A stretch of DNA of 64,000 bases, from assembly GCF_014841115.1 (NCBI RefSeq), contig NZ_JACYTP010000001.1, forward strand, positions 186,001 to 250,000, given 5' to 3'. Under the pieces are notes generated by a model. It saw only the letters and a program-made list of their open reading frames with translations. It searched no databases and was not told the origin of the DNA. Of the stretch, positions 58,545 to 64,000 are shown one piece after another. Position 1 is the stretch's first letter. Every line of letters starts with the position of its first letter. Position numbers and translations under genes: made by a program. Origin of the DNA: Photobacterium arenosum. Its GTDB lineage: Bacteria; Pseudomonadota; Gammaproteobacteria; Enterobacterales; Vibrionaceae.

Positions 58545-59006
58545 ATGCGCCGGATTATCAGTTATTCGGAAAGTAAAGTGTCCAATCTCTCCATTGAATC
58601 GATTCAACAACAACTGTCTGACTTAGGCTTCCGCCCGGAAGGGATCAGAATCGTGACGGTTTCAGCAATGACCTCAGAGTTATTAGAAACTTGCACAACC
58701 CAAGAAAACGAATGTTTTTATAACTCTTACATGAATGTCATTTATGGTAAGGGAGAGCGCTACGTGCTTGGATTTCGCTGTGAAGATCCAATCGTTGATC
58801 ATGCGATCATTCGCTCAGGGGATCTGTATTTCGACCCAACGTTACAGGCAAACGGCAACTTCACTTCCTATCAGTTTGCGATACTCACTGAGTTCACTGT
58901 CTTCGACATGATGAACCATGCAAAGTCTAATAAAGACTTTCCGCCAGATGTTGACTATCTCTTCAGTAAAGCAAGCAAGTTCAAAAACGTTATCGCTGCC
59001 AAATAG
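58545..59006 (+). CDS. Hypothetical protein with a Cys-His-Asp pattern (papain/transglutaminase-like)
   Basis: The 153-residue cytoplasmic protein is not in a family I recognise. It shows Cys57 in ENECFYNSYM, His86 in IVDHAIIR, and Asp97 in YFDPTL. The order and the spacing (about 29 and 11) match the C-H-D triads of papain-like and transglutaminase-like folds, in which Cys-x-x-Asn begins a helix and HAxx and DxT lie on adjacent strands. That fold call is inference. GAGGAAG precedes the ATG. It is a single gene with its own terminator. Confidence 0.6.
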   Translation: MRRIISYSESKVSNLSIESIQQQLSDLGFRPEGIRIVTVSAMTSELLETCTTQENECFYNSYMNVIYGKGERYVLGFRCEDPIVDHAIIRSGDLYFDPTLQANGNFTSYQFAILTEFTVFDMMNHAKSNKDFPPDVDYLFSKASKFKNVIAAK

Positions 59007-59060
59007 TATAACGGGTTGGCCTGCTCTGGTGCCTTTCCCTCTTCAGTGAATATTCAGTAA

Positions 59061-59090
59061 AACTTTGAGCTAATGCTCAAAGTTTTATTA
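59061..59090 (+). terminator. Rho-independent terminator of the 58545 gene
   Basis: AACTTTGAGC, TAAT and GCTCAAAGTT form a perfect 10-bp stem followed by TTATTA. It lies 55 bases after the stop codon. Confidence 0.75.
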
Positions 59091-59236
59091 TTCACCTGAC
59101 TTTTTAACGTTAATCCATGAGATTTTGTGCGTTGTGTGGCATAAATGTGCTTTGTGGCTCAGTTTATCTGCATCTGCGTATAGGCTAGTTTTTAGATATT
59201 TATCAACTGTTAACGATTAATAGGAAGGAATAAAGC

Positions 59237-59878
59237 ATGAAGCCTTTGGTTTACAGTCTGATCGGTTTGTCCCTGGCTGGATGTAGCAAGGGCGTACTGG
59301 TATCTATTCCTGAAAACTTACAATCTAGCGAATTGCCGGATACCGGTTTCTTAATGGGTAGCATTGGCGCATCAACTATCTGGCCGTCTACAGGTGAAAA
59401 CTTAAAAACAACACTGTATTTTAGTCGAGCCGACACAGAGCAAGATATCACTGTTTCTAACAACAATGATTCCAGTGATTTTCGCAGCCCCACGACGACA
59501 AGCTCTTTATTTTCTATCCCCCTGCCGTCAGGAAACTATCTGCTACATACAATTACCTTTATTGGCACTGACGGCCGAAAAACTATCCATACCCAAACCG
59601 ATAAACGACTGGACTTAACGTTTTCTATCCAGCCAGGTGAAGTCACTTACCTGGGTGAGTTTATTGCCAGCAGTAAAGTGTCCAGAAGTTCACTCTGGAA
59701 CACTGATTATCCCAACGGAAGGGGTTATCTTACGCATAGCTATGCAATAGAAAGAGACCGTCACTTTTTCTACGAGCGTCACCCTGAACTCTCCGGAAAG
59801 CATTTCAACACTGTGACTTTAAAAGTAAGCCATTCTCAACTCTTAAAATTTCAGCCGCAGTCCGGGCCAGAAAGCTAA
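59237..59878 (+). CDS. Putative lipoprotein, unknown function
   Basis: The 213-residue product starts MKPLVYSLIGLSLAGC, a clear lipobox. The mature part is rich in beta-type sequence (STGENLKTTLYFSRADTEQD) and has no recognised domain; PLPSGNYLLHTITFIGTDGR resembles DUF2846-type carbohydrate- or peptide-binding lipoproteins, but only weakly. AGGAAGGAA precedes the ATG. Confidence 0.72.
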   Translation: MKPLVYSLIGLSLAGCSKGVLVSIPENLQSSELPDTGFLMGSIGASTIWPSTGENLKTTLYFSRADTEQDITVSNNNDSSDFRSPTTTSSLFSIPLPSGNYLLHTITFIGTDGRKTIHTQTDKRLDLTFSIQPGEVTYLGEFIASSKVSRSSLWNTDYPNGRGYLTHSYAIERDRHFFYERHPELSGKHFNTVTLKVSHSQLLKFQPQSGPES

Positions 59879-60184
59879 ACCTTACTTGTAACCTCTTTCC
59901 TTTTTAAACAATTATTACCTTTAAATACAATAGGTTACTTGCAGCCCTTTACTCATATTCAGGACAAAAAATTACCACAAAAAAACCACATTGAATGCTT
60001 GACATTGTCCAAGACGATACAGGTTCTGGGGTCCGGCCATTTCCCACAGAGTTATGCACAGCTTTTGTGGATAACGATTCGAGATTTAAACATCAAGCGT
60101 TTACAGTGTGTACTTTCAAAGCAAACTGGTACAAAAAGGCCAGACGTCGTGTCTGGCCTTCGTGTTCATTATCCGCAATTGGGT
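59879..60184. other. Intergenic region with a terminator for the minus-strand gene
   Basis: The 306-base gap between the two lipoprotein genes holds no supported gene. AAGGCCAGAC (60136-60145), GTCGT and GTCTGGCCTT (60151-60160) form a perfect 10-bp stem. On the minus strand it is followed by TTT and T-rich sequence and so ends the 60185 transcript. Confidence 0.6.
60131..60160 (-). terminator. Rho-independent terminator of the 60185 gene
   Basis: Read on the minus strand, AAGGCCAGAC, a 5-base loop and GTCTGGCCTT are followed by TTTGT. It begins 25 bases after the stop codon. Confidence 0.75.
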
Positions 60185-60673
60185 TTATTCAATTGCTGAG
60201 CATTCTGCATCTTCAATGCTCAAATTCGAGTTCAGACCAAATTGATCAAGATACTGCACTGCTGTTGGGTAGAAACCGGCATTGATTGCATCTTCAATAC
60301 TGCTTAAATCAATTTTATATGTTTTCAGGCCAATCTCTGTAAGCTCAGTGGGAAGGCAACTGGATGTATCGCCTTCTTTAAAGCAAACTCCCGATGTTTC
60401 CGGAATTTTTGCGCAGCCTGAATCAGTCACAGATCCAACAGCATTGACCAGATCATCACGAGTGCCAAAAGGTGCATTCGCAGGTAAATCTACATTGAGA
60501 TCTTGCAGTTCTGCCCATGTGTGGTAACCATCAGGTACACCGGTCAGGTTGGTCGTGCTGGCACTATGAATCGTAAAGACTTCGACCTTGCCCTCTACCA
60601 AATTTTCAATTGTTTCTTCATCACAGCCAGCCAGGGCCAGTAATGAGCATAAAAGTACTGCTGCTCTTGTCAT
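60185..60673 (-). CDS. Putative lipoprotein, unknown function
   Basis: The 162-residue product has a lipoprotein signal (MTRAAVLLCSLLALAGC) and an acidic mature part with four further cysteines (DSGCAKIP, SGVCFKEGD, TSSCLPTE, EDAECSAIE), suggesting two disulphides. No family is recognised. GGATAAT precedes the ATG at 60673. Confidence 0.7.
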   Translation of the reverse strand: MTRAAVLLCSLLALAGCDEETIENLVEGKVEVFTIHSASTTNLTGVPDGYHTWAELQDLNVDLPANAPFGTRDDLVNAVGSVTDSGCAKIPETSGVCFKEGDTSSCLPTELTEIGLKTYKIDLSSIEDAINAGFYPTAVQYLDQFGLNSNLSIEDAECSAIE

Positions 60674-61297
60674 TTTATTATCCTTTGTCGTATCAGGTTG
60701 TTGCCGGGAGAGTATCTTCTACAGATGAGCGGAAATCCACTTCTAATCGCGAAACTGATAGCTGGCTGCCATTTTTACAAGGCGATTGATTTGTTACCTG
60801 AATGGATTTAAATGTTACCTGTAAGTTGTCGCTTTTATTAACCGCATCTTGCTAGTACCATAGTGAAACCATAGTGAAATGGCTGTCTAATACATTTCGC
60901 CAAACGTCAGAGTCGTTATATATCTCCGAATATCATGATGATTTTGCCGAAAGTTTGTACCATTTTATGTGCCAGCATGATTACTCTGTTGAATGAATCT
61001 CTTATCAGTTTGATACAAGCGAGTAATATTTTATGGCGCGCAATAACCACTCATCACACTGATATTTCAACTGCCAGAAATGCCCTGCCGAAACAGTCAA
61101 TAGCTCCCGCTCCGCTTGAAATAAAATCTCCATCACGAATGGCTGTTTAATTTATGTACAAAAAGTATGCTTTATTAGGCATTGCTGCCAGTTTTACTAT
61201 CTTTTTTTGAATTAACCACTATTGATATTTTTATCTGTCAGATCTTATGGTTAGGCTAGAAATTGTTTATTTCGCTCATCAAAAAAAGGAACCTAAG
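60674..61297. other. Upstream region of the chitobiase gene with tandem 11-bp repeats
   Basis: No convincing gene occupies these 624 bases; a plus frame at 60935-61150 looks spurious. ACCATAGTGAA is perfectly repeated in tandem at 60857-60867 and 60868-60878, with a spacing of one helical turn. A second short repeat, ATGGCTGT followed by TTAA or CTAA, occurs near 60879 and 61139. A+T-rich promoter-like sequence lies at 61190-61245. Confidence 0.5.
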
Positions 61298-63886
61298 ATG
61301 ATAAAAACGTCAGTATTAGCACTTGCATTGTCAGCTGTATTTGCTGCACCTGCGATGGCTATTCCTGCTGCAGACCTGGACCAGCTTGGCCAGGGATTGG
61401 ATGTGACTTACACCGTTTTGGATAACACTCAGGATGACTGGGTCACTTTCCGCGCTAAAATCGATTTCACAAACCAGAGCAGTAAAACATTACCAGCGAC
61501 AGGTTGGTCAATTTACTTCAGCCATATCCGTATGGTTGAAAGTGTCTTAACCGACCAGGTGAAAATCAGCCATGTCAATGGTGATATGTTTAAGATCGAG
61601 CCAACCGCAAACTTTGTGCCTCTGGCGCCTGGACAATCGCTTGCCATTGAGTTTGACGCTGCAAACTGGCAGGTAGCAAAAACTGACGTTATGCCGAACT
61701 GGTATTTTGTGTCTGAAGATCAGGGACAGAACATCACATCACTGATCACCAGCACCAGTAACCGTGTTAATGGTCTGGTACCCACCAAGCCATCAGAAGA
61801 ACTCCCATTCGTGGCTGATTTTTCAACGCCACAGCAATGGAAACGTTATGGAAGTGCTGCCATAACCGACTTTTACGATCCTTTTACCGCACAAGACAGA
61901 TACCAGCGTAATGCTGATCTCAATGTCATCAACAATGCCAGCGGCGTTATTCCTACTCCAGCCGAACTGACGCTTGGCATCGGTGATGTCACACTGGATT
62001 CGACCTGGGTTATCGTCTACGGCAATGGATATGAAGATCAGGCCATGTTCCTGGCCAGTCAGTTAGGTGTAACTGCAGTACCCTGGTCGCCCACGACGCA
62101 AAAACGTATCAATATGGGCTGGAGCCAGATCAACATCAATGGCGTGCAAAAATGGGAAGAGGCTTACAGCCTTAACGTCGACGCCGCGAACGAGATCATC
62201 ACCATAGGGGCGGCGGATACAGCAGGTGCATTGTATGCTTCCCAGTCTTTATTGCAGTTAGTCGACGGTAATAAAGTCCCTGAGGTGCAGATTACTGATG
62301 CGCCTCGTTTTGCTTACCGTGGTTTTTCCGTTGATGCCGTCCGAAATTTCCGTACTAAAGATGCGATTATCCAGTTGCTCGATCAAATGGCCGCATTCAA
62401 ACTGAACAAACTCCATCTGCGTCTGGCTGACGACGAAGGCTGGCGCATAGAAATTGCTGGCCTGCCTGAACTGACAGATGTTGGCGCAACACGCTGCCAT
62501 GATCCGGAAGAGAAAGCCTGTATTTTACCTTTCCTGGGTGCCGGTCCGGATGGTTCACCTGAATCCAACGGCTATTACACTGCCACGGACTATCAGGACA
62601 TTCTTAGTCATGCCGCAGCCCTGAATATTGAAGTCGTGCCTGAGATCGACATTCCCGGCCATGCACACGCCGCAATCAAGGCGATGGAAGCCCGCTATGA
62701 TCACTACGCGGCTCAGGGGAACATGGCAGAAGCGAACAAATACCTCCTGACCGACTTTAACGATACCACTCAGTATCTGTCGGTTCAGATGTTCACAGAC
62801 AACGCCATCAATGTGTGTATGGAATCGTCTTATAACTTTGTTGATGCAGTGGTTAGCGGCCTCGTCAGCCTGCATCAGGGAGTTCAGCCACTCAAAACGT
62901 TCCACTTCGGCGGTGACGAGATTGCAGGAGCATGGATTAACTCCCCGGCCTGTCAGGATTTCATTGCCAATAATACTGATGGAGTCAACAGCGTATCGGA
63001 TCTGAGCCGTTACTTTGTCGAACGTATTTCTGTGATAACTGCCAACTATGGTCTGGATATGGCTGGCTGGGAAGACGGGCTGATGCACGATGGTCAGGTT
63101 TACCCTCGCTCACAAATGGCAAACAACCAGCTTTGGGGTAACGCATGGCAGAATATCTGGGAATGGGGTGTCGCGGATCGCGCATATAATCTGGCCAATA
63201 ACGACTATAAGGTCGTCTATAACCATGCAACACACCTGTACTTTGACCACCCGTATGAGCCCGATCCAAACGAGCGCGGCTACTACTGGGCACCACGTTT
63301 TACCGACACTCGTAAAACCTTTGGTTTCATGCCTGACGACGTCTTCGCCAATGCTGACTTCACTCGCGCCGGTGCACCAATCACCAAAGCAGAAGTGGTT
63401 GCTTCTGCGGGTGTGAAAAAGCTGCTCAAGCCTGAGAATGTTCTGGGCCTTCAGGGATCGCTCTGGGCCGAAACAGTCCGTACCGAAGACCAGTTTGAAG
63501 GAATGATCTTCCCTCGCGTGCTGGGTTTGGCTGAACGCGCATGGCACACTGCGACATGGGAAGCTAATGACAACGCAGGCATTGCACTGGATGAAACCGG
63601 ACGCAACGCCGATTACAACCATTTCGCCAACCTGCTGGGTCAGAAAGTACTGCCTAAACTGGAGCAAGCTGGTATCGCGTTTAACCTGCCGGTTCCAGGC
63701 GGTGTTATTGAGAATGGTGTACTTCAAGCTAATTCGACTTTCCCGGGTCTGACTATTGAGTACTCTACAGATCAAGGCACGAGCTGGCAGTCGTACGACC
63801 ATCTCAACCCACCCGCTGTCGCGGCAGGTGTCCAGCTGAGAACCGTTTCAGGTCAGCGAACCAGCCGGGTAACAACGGTTAACTAA
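61298..63886 (+). CDS. Secreted chitobiase (beta-N-acetylhexosaminidase, GH20)
   Basis: The 862-residue protein has a Sec signal peptide (TSVLALALSAVFAAPAMA) with no lipobox. Domain order is a CHB_HEX carbohydrate-binding domain (about residues 25-175), a GH20b domain (190-330), the GH20 barrel (335-775) with the catalytic pair Asp540-Glu541 in HFGGDEIAGAW, and a C-terminal Ig-like CHB_HEX_C domain. It cleaves N,N'-diacetylchitobiose and GlcNAc ends from chitin fragments. The ATG at 61298 begins the signal peptide, with AAGGAAC upstream. A strong terminator follows. Confidence 0.93.
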   Translation: MIKTSVLALALSAVFAAPAMAIPAADLDQLGQGLDVTYTVLDNTQDDWVTFRAKIDFTNQSSKTLPATGWSIYFSHIRMVESVLTDQVKISHVNGDMFKIEPTANFVPLAPGQSLAIEFDAANWQVAKTDVMPNWYFVSEDQGQNITSLITSTSNRVNGLVPTKPSEELPFVADFSTPQQWKRYGSAAITDFYDPFTAQDRYQRNADLNVINNASGVIPTPAELTLGIGDVTLDSTWVIVYGNGYEDQAMFLASQLGVTAVPWSPTTQKRINMGWSQININGVQKWEEAYSLNVDAANEIITIGAADTAGALYASQSLLQLVDGNKVPEVQITDAPRFAYRGFSVDAVRNFRTKDAIIQLLDQMAAFKLNKLHLRLADDEGWRIEIAGLPELTDVGATRCHDPEEKACILPFLGAGPDGSPESNGYYTATDYQDILSHAAALNIEVVPEIDIPGHAHAAIKAMEARYDHYAAQGNMAEANKYLLTDFNDTTQYLSVQMFTDNAINVCMESSYNFVDAVVSGLVSLHQGVQPLKTFHFGGDEIAGAWINSPACQDFIANNTDGVNSVSDLSRYFVERISVITANYGLDMAGWEDGLMHDGQVYPRSQMANNQLWGNAWQNIWEWGVADRAYNLANNDYKVVYNHATHLYFDHPYEPDPNERGYYWAPRFTDTRKTFGFMPDDVFANADFTRAGAPITKAEVVASAGVKKLLKPENVLGLQGSLWAETVRTEDQFEGMIFPRVLGLAERAWHTATWEANDNAGIALDETGRNADYNHFANLLGQKVLPKLEQAGIAFNLPVPGGVIENGVLQANSTFPGLTIEYSTDQGTSWQSYDHLNPPAVAAGVQLRTVSGQRTSRVTTVN

Positions 63887-63903
63887 GGCCATACAACCGA
63901 CAC

Positions 63904-63930
63904 ACAGAGCTCCTTCGGGAGCTCTGTTTC
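63904..63930 (+). terminator. Rho-independent terminator of the chitobiase gene
   Basis: ACAGAGCTCC, a TTCG tetraloop and GGAGCTCTGT form a perfect 10-bp stem followed by TTCATTTT. It lies 17 bases after the stop codon. Confidence 0.88.
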
Positions 63931-64000
63931 ATTTTAATGCTGACGATCTGGCTCTAATCTTATTCTGACCATACCGCCAGTTCATTACCGCTTGGTTCAG

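Noticed and set aside
60935-61150. 71-codon plus-strand open frame upstream of the chitobiase gene
   Set aside because: No ribosome binding site and no recognisable domain; it lies in the A+T-rich upstream region of the chitobiase gene.

Overview
The window reads as a gammaproteobacterial chromosome of the family Vibrionaceae. The support is a TonB2-type ExbBD/TtpC operon with its TPR and DUF3450 partners, a secreted GH20 chitobiase, a MerR/DUF523-DUF1722 operon head, Rof, ArfA, and a block of integron cassettes with Vibrio-type attC sites. Photobacterium, Grimontia or Enterovibrio would all fit; the genus cannot be decided from this sequence alone. No rRNA, tRNA, CRISPR array, replication origin or integron integrase gene was seen.

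Layout. 1-5.9 kb: a MerR regulator cut by the window edge, a DUF523-DUF1722 protein, a DUF1232 membrane protein, a hipBA module, rof, a GNAT acetyltransferase and a YddG exporter. 6-14.4 kb: a RibD/DHFR-like reductase, the relic of a LysE-type exporter, a Tat-exported molybdenum sulfite dehydrogenase with its diheme cytochrome, a periplasmic 5'-nucleotidase, a zinc-ribbon protein that may derive from a transposase, and a divergent NmrA/LysR pair. 14.4-20.2 kb: an integrase-less cassette cluster (CALIN type). All its genes lie on the minus strand, each starting just after an attC-like core. It is interrupted by two decayed IS110/IS1111 elements lodged at attC sites and by an internally deleted IS91-family element. 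20.4-21.9 kb: five tandem copies of a roughly 318-bp unit that is rich in hairpins.

22-25.2 kb: a small parvulin, a small membrane protein, an ABC-class ATPase and a small PD-(D/E)XK-like protein. 25.3-37.2 kb: a complete agmatine-to-succinate route. An eight-gene minus-strand operon (puuD-puuR-puuC-puuB-aguB-aguA-gabD-gabT) faces a plus-strand puuA and an NhaC-type antiporter gene, with PuuR-like operators between them. AguA and AguB make putrescine from agmatine, PuuABCD convert it through gamma-glutamyl intermediates to GABA, and GabT and GabD deliver succinate. 37.3-41.6 kb: an RND efflux pump (permease and adaptor). 42-46.4 kb: DUF4336, M14 peptidase, alpha/beta hydrolase and two lipoprotein genes. 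46.8-49.4 kb: modABC, which could supply molybdenum to the sulfite dehydrogenase.

49.5-64 kb: arfA, whose stop codon lies inside its own terminator hairpin; a class-C beta-lactamase-like hydrolase; a MaoC-type protein; small hypotheticals; the six-gene TonB2 operon; an unrecognised protein with a Cys-His-Asp pattern; two lipoproteins; and the chitobiase.

The main points for follow-up are the attC/IS1111 archaeology of the cassette cluster, the higher-order tandem array beside it, the arfA nonstop architecture, the single-locus agmatine-to-succinate pathway, and three unassigned proteins with recognisable active-site patterns (10932, 24711, 58545).
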